Assembly (NCBI RefSeq): GCF_010120715.1
Contig: NZ_CP047591.1
Span: forward strand, 3,348,001 to 3,412,000
DNA length: 64,000 nt
Source of the DNA: Aminipila terrae
GTDB lineage: Bacteria > Bacillota > Clostridia > Peptostreptococcales > Anaerovoracaceae
Reading direction: 5' to 3'
In this document: in pieces, positions 9,360 to 17,621 of the stretch
How the letters are laid out: each line of letters opens with the position of its first letter
How positions within the stretch are numbered: the stretch's first letter is position 1
Made by a program: the position numbers and the translations under genes
Notes under the pieces: generated by a model
Seen by the model: the letters and a program-made list of their open reading frames with translations, nothing else
The model's database searches: none
Told to the model about the DNA's origin: nothing

Positions 9360-9767
9360 ATGGAAAGAATAGAATTGGAGAATATATCTGATTTTGCACT
9401 GGGTGATGAGAATATAGCATTTGCTCCTTATTTTATCGGTAAAAGCTATATAAGTCTCTTAAACGATAATGAAATAAGGATTCACAATGTCACCTTTGAA
9501 CCAGGGTGCCGCAATAACTGGCATATTCATCATGGCTCTGGGCAAATACTTATTTGTGTTGGCGGACACGGCTGGTATCAGGAAACTGGGAAAGAGGCCA
9601 GACTTTTAAAAAGCGGGGATGTGGTTTATATCGCACCAGAAATAAAGCATTGGCATGGAGCAGTAAAAAATGAGGCATTTTCCCATTTAGCATTATCAGT
9701 GCCCATAGGAAGTTCCAGTAATGAATGGTGTGAAGCTGTTACCCATGAGGAATATGGAAAACTATAG
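9360..9767 (+). CDS. Cupin domain protein
   Basis: This 135-residue single-domain cupin has motif 1, GCRNNWHIHHGSGQILICVGG, with the His-x-His pair, and motif 2, GDVVYIAPEIKHWHGA, with the third His. These form the usual metal site of a small beta-barrel enzyme or binding protein. Such cupins are often found beside aldo/keto reductases and carboxymuconolactone decarboxylases and are poorly characterised. The start follows AAAGG. It is 20 bases before an aldo/keto reductase and downstream of a MerR-type promoter, so the two probably respond together to a reactive carbonyl or similar compound (inference). Confidence 0.88.
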   Translation: MERIELENISDFALGDENIAFAPYFIGKSYISLLNDNEIRIHNVTFEPGCRNNWHIHHGSGQILICVGGHGWYQETGKEARLLKSGDVVYIAPEIKHWHGAVKNEAFSHLALSVPIGSSSNEWCEAVTHEEYGKL

Positions 9768-9787
9768 ATTAATGAGGAGAAAAGCAA

Positions 9788-10894
9788 ATGAAGTATGTTA
9801 ATTATGGAAAAACCGGATTAAAGGTTTCAAGATTTGGACTGGGATGTATGAGGTTCCCGGACAACGAAGCAGAAGCCATTGAAATGGTTAGATATGCTTT
9901 AGATCATGGCGTCAACTATATTGACACTGCCTACGTGTATCAAGGTAGCGAAAACATAACAGGGAAATCACTAAAAGACGGGTATAGAAACAAGACTTAT
10001 TTAGCAACCAAAAGTCCTATATGGAATATCACAACATATAATGATTTTGAAAAATATCTCGATGAGCAGCTAAAGAGGCTCCAGACAGACTATATTGACG
10101 TATATCTTCTTCATAACCTGGGATTTGATAACTGGCAGAAAGTAAAACGCTTTGACGGACTTACGTTTCTTGACAAGATGGTTAAGAAGGGAAAAATAAG
10201 ACACACGGCTTTTTCTTATCACGGACCTTTAGAATTATTTAAAGAAGTAACTGAGTCCTATGATTGGGAGATGGCTCAAATCCAGTTAAATATTTTGGAC
10301 GAGTTTTATCAGGTAGGTACCCAAGGGCTGAAATATCTGGCAGAAAAGGGCATTGCTGCTGTAATTATGGAGCCCTTAAAAGGCGGAAGTATTGTAAACC
10401 AGTATCCCCCTGAAGTTAAGGGAATACTCAGCAATTATCCAGAAAAGCGAACACTGGTGGAATGGTGTTTCAGGTGGCTCTATAATATGCCAGAAGTTTC
10501 AGTTGTTATAAGCGGAACAAGTACATTAGCTCAATTAAAAGAAAATCTTGATATTTTTCATAAAGCCGAGTGCAACGTGATGACCACAGAAGATTTAAAT
10601 CTGATAAATAGAATCAGAGAAGCCTTTGAAAAGAAGAAGGGTATTGATTGCACAGGCTGCAGCTATTGTATGCCATGTCCTAAAAATGTAAACATACCAG
10701 AAATCTTTAAATTATATAACTCTGTAAGTATGACCGATTCTTTTATAGATGGATGGACATATAAGAGTTCTATTATCTCTTCAGGAGCGGGAGCTGATCA
10801 ATGTATAAATTGTGGTTTATGCATGACCTACTGTCCTCAAAATATAGTGATTCCCGAAAATCTAAAAAAGGCACATTCACTATTATTAAAGTAG
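9788..10894 (+). CDS. Aldo/keto reductase with C-terminal 4Fe-4S region
   Basis: This 368-residue protein has an aldo/keto reductase barrel in residues 1 to about 280 (YGKTGLKVSRFGLGCMRFP, HGVNYIDTAYVYQGSE with the catalytic Asp and Tyr, and a Lys in YLATKSP). The C-terminal 80 residues carry CTGCSYCMPCPKNVNIPEIF and CINCGLCMTYCPQNIVIPE, the cysteine arrangement of the iron-sulfur AKR group of anaerobes. It has an RBS (GAGGAG) and follows the cupin gene closely. It probably reduces a carbonyl compound whose presence is sensed by the divergent MerR protein. The substrate is unknown. Confidence 0.88.
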   Translation: MKYVNYGKTGLKVSRFGLGCMRFPDNEAEAIEMVRYALDHGVNYIDTAYVYQGSENITGKSLKDGYRNKTYLATKSPIWNITTYNDFEKYLDEQLKRLQTDYIDVYLLHNLGFDNWQKVKRFDGLTFLDKMVKKGKIRHTAFSYHGPLELFKEVTESYDWEMAQIQLNILDEFYQVGTQGLKYLAEKGIAAVIMEPLKGGSIVNQYPPEVKGILSNYPEKRTLVEWCFRWLYNMPEVSVVISGTSTLAQLKENLDIFHKAECNVMTTEDLNLINRIREAFEKKKGIDCTGCSYCMPCPKNVNIPEIFKLYNSVSMTDSFIDGWTYKSSIISSGAGADQCINCGLCMTYCPQNIVIPENLKKAHSLLLK

Positions 10895-10929
10895 TTTATT
10901 GTAACTCATAGCAATTACCCCTAATTAAT

Positions 10930-10970
10930 ATAAGCCAGCATCAGCTCATTACGAGTTGATGCTGGCTTAT
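10930..10970. terminator. Bidirectional terminator between AKR and RidA genes
   Basis: An 18-base inverted repeat, ATAAGCCAGCATCAGCTC (10930-10947) with GAGTTGATGCTGGCTTAT (10953-10970), one G-T mismatch, lies between two convergent genes. The flanking A and T tracts are short. Confidence 0.8.
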
Positions 10971-11031
10971 ATATGTTGCTTTCTTTCTTACGGATAAGAT
11001 ATATGTTTTAACTTGGATTTAGCGCCTGCAA

Positions 11032-12303
11032 TTATGCGTTAGGAGATGTTCCTTCAGCATTTGCTACAACCACATCAATTTGGATTAAAGCATCATTCAG
11101 CAAAGCGGATACGCCAACTGTCCTTCGGGCAGGAGTACCACCTGGGAAGAATGTTTTATAAACTTCGTCTACAGCATCCATATCTGCAAGATCTTTAAGG
11201 AAGATATTTACTTTAACTACATCGTCCATCACATGGTCAATACTTTCTATAATTGCCTTAATATTCTTTAGGCACTGTCCTGCCTGTTCTTTTACACCAC
11301 CAGCTACCATTTCACCTGTTTTTGAATCGATTGGTAATTGAGCTGAAAGGTGATTATAATGAGAAAATGCAACCGTTTGTGTGGATAGAGAACTCTTTGG
11401 AGCCTTTTCCGTATTACTTGCTTTTATAACGATTCCATGTCTGTCTTCCACAGCTTGTGGAGGTGTACCATCTCCGTGTGAAACCACAGCTTCAATTTGT
11501 ACCAATGCATCCATCTGTAAAGCTGAAGCTGCAATTACTGTACGAGCAGGAACATAAGCTACAGCCCTGGCGATAGCTGAATCTGGGAAAAATGTAGTAT
11601 ATACTTTGTTGACAGTTTCAATATCAGCAAGGTCTTTAAGGAAGATATTAATTTTTACAATATCATCAAAAGGAACATCGATACTTTCTAAAATTGCCTT
11701 GATATTTTTTAAGCACTGTACAGCTTGTTCCTTTACACCTCCAGCTACCAATCTACCTGTTTTGGGATCAATCGGTAATTGAGCGGAAATATTATTGTAA
11801 TGAGAAAAAGCTACCGTTTGTGTAGATAGGGTACTTGTTGGCGCATTTGCTGTGTTATTGGTAAGCTTTATCAGATCACCTGCTTGCGGAGCATTTGGAA
11901 TTGTACCTTCACCGTTTGAAACAAGTGCTTCAATTTGAACTAAAGCATCCATAGGTAAAGCTGCAACTGCCACTGTGGTTCGTGCAGGAACGTAAGTAGG
12001 GAAGAATGTTTTATAAACTTCGTCTACAGCGTCAACATCTTTGATGTTCTTAACAAACACAGTGATTCTAACCACATCACTCATAACATGATTGATGCTG
12101 TCTAAAATTGCCTTGATATTTTTTAAGCATTGTTCAGCTTGTTCTTTTATACCACCAGCTATTAATTTACCTGTTTTCGGATCAATCGGTAATTGAGCTG
12201 AAAGATTATTGTAATGAGAAAAAGCTACAGTTTGTGAATATGGGCCGATACCTTTTGGTGCATTTTCCGTATTTCTTGCTAATACTACGTTATAGTCGCT
12301 CAT
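11032..12303 (-). CDS. Three RidA (YjgF/UK114) domains in one polypeptide
   Basis: A 423-residue protein made of three RidA domains in tandem (about 1-134, 145-280, 288-423). RidA normally is one domain of about 130 residues that forms a trimer with active sites at the subunit interfaces, where it hydrolyses reactive enamines/imines from amino acid metabolism. Each domain repeats the core QTVAFSHYN, SAQLPID, KNIKAI and TFFP motifs. The active-site Arg is kept in all three (R108, R254, R393). The GPYSQ tyrosine is kept only in domain 1 and is LSTQ in domains 2 and 3. The late Glu is Asp in domain 3, and domain 2 has an insert of about 8 residues before its PAR motif. It probably folds as a single-chain trimer. 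RBS AAAGGAGAA; a MerR-type promoter lies upstream. Confidence 0.93.
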   Translation of the reverse strand: MSDYNVVLARNTENAPKGIGPYSQTVAFSHYNNLSAQLPIDPKTGKLIAGGIKEQAEQCLKNIKAILDSINHVMSDVVRITVFVKNIKDVDAVDEVYKTFFPTYVPARTTVAVAALPMDALVQIEALVSNGEGTIPNAPQAGDLIKLTNNTANAPTSTLSTQTVAFSHYNNISAQLPIDPKTGRLVAGGVKEQAVQCLKNIKAILESIDVPFDDIVKINIFLKDLADIETVNKVYTTFFPDSAIARAVAYVPARTVIAASALQMDALVQIEAVVSHGDGTPPQAVEDRHGIVIKASNTEKAPKSSLSTQTVAFSHYNHLSAQLPIDSKTGEMVAGGVKEQAGQCLKNIKAIIESIDHVMDDVVKVNIFLKDLADMDAVDEVYKTFFPGGTPARRTVGVSALLNDALIQIDVVVANAEGTSPNA

Positions 12304-12355
12304 GAAAGTATTCTCCTTTGTTTTATTAATTTAATTATAAAATTTATTTAAGTGA

Positions 12356-12386
12356 ATCATAAACCTTTGACTAACTCCAAGGTCAA
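12356..12386 (-). promoter_or_regulatory. MerR-type promoter/operator for the triple RidA gene
   Basis: On the minus strand TTGACC (12386-12381) and TATGAT (12361-12356) are separated by exactly 19 bases. The spacer holds a dyad with arms ACCTT and AAGGT (12363-12383 on the plus strand). A MerR gene is divergent from it at 12523, so this protein probably controls the RidA gene. Confidence 0.8.
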
Positions 12387-12522
12387 TAGGTATTTTTACT
12401 TATGCCAAAATAAATTTAATCGCACTTAAAAAATGCTCCTAAGTATTGCCGATACAGGATTCCTACTGTATAATATCCATTAACTCACATAGGATTTTAA
12501 TAAGAAATAAAGGAAAATTTTT

Positions 12523-13341
12523 ATGAAAGATAAATTTTTAATTGGAGAACTGTCAAAAATATTTAATATTAGCACTGACACCCTTAGGCATTATGACAAG
12601 ATTGATCTAATTAAACCTGAGTATGATGAAAATAATGACTATCGCTACTACAGCATCAGAAACTTTTTCAAGCTAAGTAGAATCCTTTTTTTAAAAAACC
12701 TTGATATTTCATTAGGTGAAATAAAAAAATACATGGGTAACAAGAATACAAACAGCCTGCTTTGCCTGTTGAAAAAAAAGGAAGAGGAAATTGATATAAA
12801 AATTAACAAACTGGTAAATCTAAAAAAGAAAATTCAGACAAAGCTCGAACTTTTTGAAAATATAGAGGACCAGTTGGATCAAATAATTATCAAGAAAATT
12901 CCCCAAAGAATAGGGGAGTTTATAGATATCAATGATCTTAAAAGTGATTATGAAATCAAGCAGACTTTAAAACGTAACGAAAAATATTTCAGAATAAGCT
13001 CCTGGCTTATTGAAGGACAGATTTATACTTCATTATCCAAGGAAAACATGAATAGTGGGATTTTAAATAAATTCAGATATTTTATTGAAATTGTGCCCTT
13101 TGATCCGGAGATTTGTAAGCAATTGACGGTAATTCCTGAAAACGAGTATGTTTGTATTGCATTTTTAGGACCCTACACGGATATGGGAAAGCATTATCAA
13201 CTACTTATCCGATGGATTGAGGAAAATGGATATCAGATTGCAGGAGACTCCATTGAAAAAAATATAGTTGATTATGATTTTTCCGACTCTGAGAATGAAT
13301 ACATTACAGAAATTCAAATTCCTATAATAAAAAAGAACTAG
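12523..13341 (+). CDS. MerR family regulator with C-terminal effector-binding domain
   Basis: This 272-residue protein has an N-terminal MerR helix-turn-helix (LIGELSKIFNISTDTLRHYD, then DYRYYSIRNF), a long coiled coil at about 80-120 (Lys/Glu-rich), and a C-terminal domain of about 150 residues laid out like the GyrI-like/BmrR effector-binding fold (IVPFDPEICKQLTVIPENEY, then a conserved GPYTDMGKHYQLL segment). Such proteins sense hydrophobic or cationic compounds. The RBS is weak (AAAGGAAAA). It is divergent from the triple RidA gene, and a MerR-type promoter lies between them, so that gene is its likely target. Confidence 0.88.
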   Translation: MKDKFLIGELSKIFNISTDTLRHYDKIDLIKPEYDENNDYRYYSIRNFFKLSRILFLKNLDISLGEIKKYMGNKNTNSLLCLLKKKEEEIDIKINKLVNLKKKIQTKLELFENIEDQLDQIIIKKIPQRIGEFIDINDLKSDYEIKQTLKRNEKYFRISSWLIEGQIYTSLSKENMNSGILNKFRYFIEIVPFDPEICKQLTVIPENEYVCIAFLGPYTDMGKHYQLLIRWIEENGYQIAGDSIEKNIVDYDFSDSENEYITEIQIPIIKKN

Positions 13342-13729
13342 GACTTAAATAATAGCCGAACCAAGTCTTGGCTCTATAGAGGGTTAAATACAAACCTATA
13401 AAGAGAGGACAGCCGAATGGCTGTCTTTTTTATACTACAAATATGGAGAATCAGGAGTTTTATATTCTTTTTACTTTTCTTATGGTTAAAATGAGCCCTG
13501 TTGGGATAAAAATAATTTTTGTAAGGGGATAAATTAGGGCTCCAGTAGCAGTAATTCTGAAAGTTATTAAGGAAAATTGGATGGTTATTTTTCATTAATT
13601 GGTTGGGTACAATTGGATAAAGCTTTGATATAATAAACAAAATAAAAAAACAATTTACTCAATGAAAAAAGGTATGGAACAGTATTTTTAATTTATTTAA
13701 TTAAATTTGATTAAAATGAAAGGGTTTTG
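13342..13729. other. Intergenic region with one terminator
   Basis: About 390 AT-rich bases. A clear terminator hairpin (GACAGCC with GGCTGTC, 13408-13425, then TTTTTTAT) closes the merR transcript. The remainder has no convincing gene on either strand. A minus-strand open frame at 13374-13640 starts without a ribosome site and has odd composition. Confidence 0.7.
13408..13432 (+). terminator. Intrinsic terminator after the BmrR-like regulator
   Basis: A GACAGCC/GGCTGTC stem with a GAAT loop is followed by a T tract. Confidence 0.85.
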
Positions 13730-14281
13730 ATGATGAAAATTTTATTATTAAATGGCAGCCCCAGAATAATTGGAAACACGGGGACTGCACTAAAGGAAAT
13801 ACGTACAGGAATTCAATCTAATATTCCAGAAGCGGAAGTTGAGCTATCTGAAGTTTCAGAGTTCAAACTCAGTGGATGTACTAACTGTGATGCCTGTAGA
13901 AAAAACGGCGGTAATTGCATAATTCCAGATGACAGCGCTAAAATTATTCAAAAGATTTATGATACTGACGTACTTATTCTTGGCACTCCTGTTTACTACT
14001 GGGGTATGACTTCTCAATTAAAAATAGTCATTGACAAATTATACTCCAAAGACGATCAACTTCGTAAGCAAAAGAAGAAACTGGGAATCGTGGCCGTTGG
14101 AGAGGCTTCTTTGGATGATTTGGAATATAAACTAATCAGTGATCAATTTGAATGCATTTGCAACTATTTTGGCTGGAGTCTCATTTTCAATCAATCTGTT
14201 TGCGCTTTTGAGGCAGGGGATTTAGCCAAGGATAGAGTTCGGCTTCAAGACTTAAATATTCTTTGGAAATCCATAAAATGA
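13730..14281 (+). CDS. NADPH-dependent FMN reductase/iron-sulfur flavoprotein family
   Basis: This 183-residue protein has a flavodoxin-like fold: N-terminal beta strand and phosphate loop MKILLLNGSPRIIGNTGTAL, then a Cys cluster CTNCDACRKNGGNC, and the flavin-contacting LGTPVYYWGMTSQLKIVIDK. The family reduces FMN or quinones, and the Cys cluster suggests an iron-sulfur flavoprotein type. The start is ATG 13730 (or 13733), with AAAGGG about 6 bases upstream. It stands alone, upstream of the multicopper oxidase, in a run of redox genes. Confidence 0.85.
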   Translation: MMKILLLNGSPRIIGNTGTALKEIRTGIQSNIPEAEVELSEVSEFKLSGCTNCDACRKNGGNCIIPDDSAKIIQKIYDTDVLILGTPVYYWGMTSQLKIVIDKLYSKDDQLRKQKKKLGIVAVGEASLDDLEYKLISDQFECICNYFGWSLIFNQSVCAFEAGDLAKDRVRLQDLNILWKSIK

Positions 14282-14382
14282 ATCTATCCTTTTAGTTTCT
14301 ATCAAATATCTGGAGTTACCACTTGAATTAAAATAAAATGTCACGAATATAATAAATAGAAATTTATTATGAGGTGACGTTT

Positions 14383-15269
14383 ATGATAATTACTCCAAAT
14401 ATTAACAATCTTCCTTTTATGATACAAAACGGCATAAAATATTTTGAATTAATTGCTGAACCGGTTGAACAAGAAATATTACCGGGATTGTTTATAAAAG
14501 GGTGGGGGTATAATGGAAGTATACCAGGCCCAACAATTCAAGTAAAATCAGGTGATTATGTAAACATTCGTGTTATAAATTACTTACCAGAACCCACAAG
14601 TGTTCATTGGCATGGACTTGATGTACCTAATAATATGGATGGGGTTCCAGATGTAGAACCTTCTCCCAAAATAAGACCAGGAGAATACTTTGATTATCAA
14701 TTTAGAATAACTAATCCCCAGGAACACATATGTACCACACCCATGTTGATTCTTCAATGCAGCAAATGATGGGTTTGGGAGGGGCTTTTATTATAACTGA
14801 ATCACACCAAGAGGATTGCAGAGACTACTTTTATATGCTCCAGGAATTTAAGATTAAAGACTTAAAAGCCGGAGAGGTGAAACCTGGAATATACGAAATT
14901 GATCCTCATAGCATGGAATTTAACTTTTTTACAATGAATGGGCGCTGTTTCCCTTATCTGGATCCGATTCATGTTGAATTAGATGAAACTGTCAGAATCA
15001 GGCTTGGCAATATCGGACACGATTCTCATCCAATGCATCTTCATGGCCACCAATTTGTGGTATCAGCTAGCGATGGAAACTCTGTTCATTTTGGAAACAG
15101 ACCTGTGAAGAACACTATAAATGTGGCATCTGGTGAAACATATGATATAGAGTTCCTTGCAAATAATCCTGGAATATGGCCATTTCATTGTCATATTCCA
15201 CACCATATGTGCAACAATATGACGAAGCCATTTGGAGGGATGTCAACCATCATTATTTATATGAACTGA
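14383..15269 (+). CDS. Two-domain multicopper oxidase (laccase-like), with an apparent frameshift
   Basis: This is a short copper oxidase of about 295 residues once joined. The first frame carries HWHG at the first copper ligand pair; the second carries YHTH, HPMHLHGHQF and the terminal HCHIPHHMCNNM with the type 1 Cys and axial Met. All four copper motifs are present, so the enzyme looks complete. The frame breaks at a four-C run (14716-14719); one extra C gives NPPGTYMYHTH, the standard reading. The size fits two-domain laccases, which form trimers. There is no signal peptide. The ATG at 14383 has GAGGTG upstream; a GTG at 14374 is less likely. A copper oxidase using oxygen is unusual for an anaerobe. 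Confidence 0.85.
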
Positions 15270-15299
15270 ATTAATAATATTGCATAGTGATAGTTAAGC

Positions 15300-15330
15300 A
15301 AAGCGATTAAAGAAATTTAATCGCTTTTAG
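15300..15330 (+). terminator. Terminator after the copper oxidase
   Basis: AAGCGATTAAA (15301-15311) pairs with the complementary TTTAATCGCTT, followed by TTAG. It is a convincing stem with a short T tract. Confidence 0.75.
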
Positions 15331-15449
15331 CATTACTAGTAACTAAATTAAATACAACTTTATTTAAAAACAGAATATTTAAGTGATACTTAATCAAAAT
15401 AGATTTAAATAAGCTTTTATATCAAAAATAGTTTATGAGGAGAATATAA

Positions 15450-15938
15450 ATGAAAAAAACACGGGCAATTAATATGACAGGCATACTTCATGAAGGGTTT
15501 AACATTGGAATATTACTAAAGGCAATTAACGGAACTTTAGAAATTATAGGTGGGATTTTGCTGATGATTCTAAACCCCACCAGATTAAATAGCATAATAG
15601 TTTTATTGACACAGAATGAATTATCAGAAGATCCCAGGGATATTCTGGCTAATTATATGGTTAAATTAAGTTATCAGTTTTCTGTAAATACACAATACTT
15701 TTGGGTTTTTTATTTAATTTCTCACGGTCTTATTAAATTAATTCTTATATTATTGCTATGGAAAAGGAAACTATGGGCTTATCCTCTTACTATATTTGCC
15801 TTGATTCTGTTCGTTACTTATCAGATATACAGATATACGATTTATCATTCAACATGGCTGATATTCCTGACCATACTTGACATTCTAATAATATTATTAA
15901 CTTTCGTTGAGTATAAAAGAATAAAAAACTATTCTTAG
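15450..15938 (+). CDS. DUF2127 family membrane protein
   Basis: This 162-residue protein has four hydrophobic segments (about residues 15-40, 72-97, 102-125, 130-150) and the family-like opening HEGFNIGILLKAINGTLEIIGG. DUF2127 proteins are small integral membrane proteins without an assigned function. RBS GAGGAG precedes the ATG. It lies downstream of the copper oxidase but beyond a terminator, so it is probably transcribed separately. Confidence 0.8.
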   Translation: MKKTRAINMTGILHEGFNIGILLKAINGTLEIIGGILLMILNPTRLNSIIVLLTQNELSEDPRDILANYMVKLSYQFSVNTQYFWVFYLISHGLIKLILILLLWKRKLWAYPLTIFALILFVTYQIYRYTIYHSTWLIFLTILDILIILLTFVEYKRIKNYS

Positions 15939-16087
15939 TTTAATTGGATATTCAAGATCTTAAACAAAGCAAATAAATAAAAATGAAAAGGTTGTCTAAA
16001 GAACACCGTTATTACAAGTGTTAATAGTAGCAAGAGAACTCCTCGTCACATATTATAAACAAACAAAATATATGGAAGGAGTTCAAA

Positions 16088-16834
16088 ATGCGACAGTATA
16101 CTGTAAAACCTAATGATACCTTATTTATGATTGCAAAACAATTTGGAGTACCTTTAGTACAATTGATTAAGGCCAATCCTGAAATATCAAACACAAAACC
16201 CTTATATATAGGACAAATCATAAATATTCCAGAGTTGTTACCCATTCCAAAGCAGCTGGATGCAATAGAGTCAAATGCTGAGGATATAATAGATGATATT
16301 TATGCGGCGGATTGGGAAAAAGCCGTAAGCAAGGTAAATTTAATAAAGACAAATATGGATGAATTGACACCTTTACTTAAGGAGGCGGTGGTTCCTGCTG
16401 AATTGATTTCTGGAATGAATTTAGCAATTAAAAACCTAGAACAAAATGTAATTCAAAAAAAAGCCTATTCTGCAATAGCTCAGGCGAATCGTATTACCAT
16501 GTACATTCCTGATATGCTTGACTATTTTAAGGTAATCATTCCAACAGACGTAATCCGGTTAGACTATCTAGGACGACAGATTATATTAAACGTTGAAGGT
16601 AATGATTGGAATGAAGCAAACAATAATTATATAGCAGCTAAAAAAATCTGGGAAAGATTAAAGCCTCAATTGGATACAAAATATAGTAAAGATATTGAGG
16701 ATTTCGATCAGGCAACGAAAACTTTAGGGGAATCAATAAATAACAAAAATTATCAAAATACAATTGATAATGCCAATATTCTTCTTGATAAAGTAGATGT
16801 GCTGGAAACAGACTTCAAACAACAAAACACATAA
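16088..16834 (+). CDS. Cytoplasmic LysM-domain protein with helical C-terminal region
   Basis: This 248-residue protein begins directly with one LysM domain (QYTVKPNDTLFMIAKQFGVP, ending near YIGQIINIPEL, residues 2-48). About 190 residues follow of two roughly repeated helical stretches, each with a pattern of Ala-Trp-Glu/Asn-Ala residues (AADWEKAV and EGNDWNEA). There is no signal peptide or membrane segment, so it acts inside the cell or in the mother-cell compartment. In spore formers, LysM proteins without signals are often spore coat or cortex morphogenetic proteins (SafA type). That role is inference. RBS GGAAGGAG precedes the ATG. Confidence 0.75.
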   Translation: MRQYTVKPNDTLFMIAKQFGVPLVQLIKANPEISNTKPLYIGQIINIPELLPIPKQLDAIESNAEDIIDDIYAADWEKAVSKVNLIKTNMDELTPLLKEAVVPAELISGMNLAIKNLEQNVIQKKAYSAIAQANRITMYIPDMLDYFKVIIPTDVIRLDYLGRQIILNVEGNDWNEANNNYIAAKKIWERLKPQLDTKYSKDIEDFDQATKTLGESINNKNYQNTIDNANILLDKVDVLETDFKQQNT

Positions 16835-16989
16835 GGGTACACAAGTAAATATTCGAACTTATAACAATATGTGTGTTCAACAAGAAGCTTAAGCCCATCA
16901 ATTTAATAAGTAATCATTCAAGGTACGAAAATATTAATTTTATCATAAAATAATAGGATTAAATATTCATTATGATGGGGAGGTTTAAA

Positions 16990-17529
16990 ATGGATTTTAA
17001 GCAGAGTCAAACATATCAGAATCTGAAGAATGCATATAATGGGGAAAGGATGGCTAGTACAAAATACGCAATCTATGGATCAAAAGCAAGAGAAGATGGC
17101 TATGAACAAATTGGTAATATATTTGATGAGACATCGAGTAACGAACGTGAACATGCGGAAATATGGTTAAAACAATTAAATGGTGGGGAAGTTCCTTCAA
17201 CATTAGATAATCTTAAGGAGTCAATTGCAGGTGAAGATTATGAATGGACCACTATGTATCGAGAATTTTCCGATACTGCTCGTAAAGAAGGATTTGATGA
17301 AATTGCAAATCTATTTGATGGGGTAGCATCTATAGAATACAACCATGATAACCGATTTAAGCAATTAGTATATAATATAGAAAATGACCAGGTTTTTTGC
17401 AAAGAGCGAAACATGGTCTGGGTTTGTTTGAATTGTGGTAATCTTTATTGGGGTGAATGTGCACCTGAATTTTGTCCTGTTTGTGGATATCCCCAAGCAT
17501 TTTATCAACTATACGTTATTAATTATTAG
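16990..17529 (+). CDS. Rubrerythrin
   Basis: This 179-residue non-haem di-iron peroxidase reduces hydrogen peroxide in anaerobes. Residues 1 to about 140 form the four-helix ferritin-like domain, with the ligand Glu residues in NGERMASTKYA, SSNEREHAE and the second-half AREFSDTARKEGF/VASIEYNHDNRF. The C-terminus has a rubredoxin-like iron site (CLNCGNLYWG and CPVCGYPQAFY). The start at 16990 is chosen over 16972 because GGGGAGG lies just before it. The last cysteine pair and length match the family. It ends at a terminator shared with the convergent mprF. Confidence 0.93.
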   Translation: MDFKQSQTYQNLKNAYNGERMASTKYAIYGSKAREDGYEQIGNIFDETSSNEREHAEIWLKQLNGGEVPSTLDNLKESIAGEDYEWTTMYREFSDTARKEGFDEIANLFDGVASIEYNHDNRFKQLVYNIENDQVFCKERNMVWVCLNCGNLYWGECAPEFCPVCGYPQAFYQLYVINY

Positions 17530-17570
17530 ATTAAAGCTATTTATTAGGATTTTAACATAACAATGCTATG

Positions 17571-17601
17571 AAAAGCCAGGTATGATACCTGGCTTTTTTA
17601 C
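17571..17601. terminator. Bidirectional terminator between rubrerythrin and mprF
   Basis: AAAAGCCAGGTAT and ATACCTGGCTTTTTT form a strong hairpin with A and T tracts on either side, suited to both convergent genes. Confidence 0.9.
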
Positions 17602-17621
17602 ATCTGTTGACAGAATTACTT

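Noticed and set aside
11032..12303. The triple RidA frame as an assembly collapse of repeats
   Set aside because: The three domains differ at many residues, one has a unique insert, and the frame is continuous, so artificial duplication is unlikely.
13374..13640. A minus-strand open frame of 88 codons after the BmrR-like regulator
   Set aside because: No ribosome site, odd composition rich in Asn, Tyr and Phe, and it overlaps a terminator.
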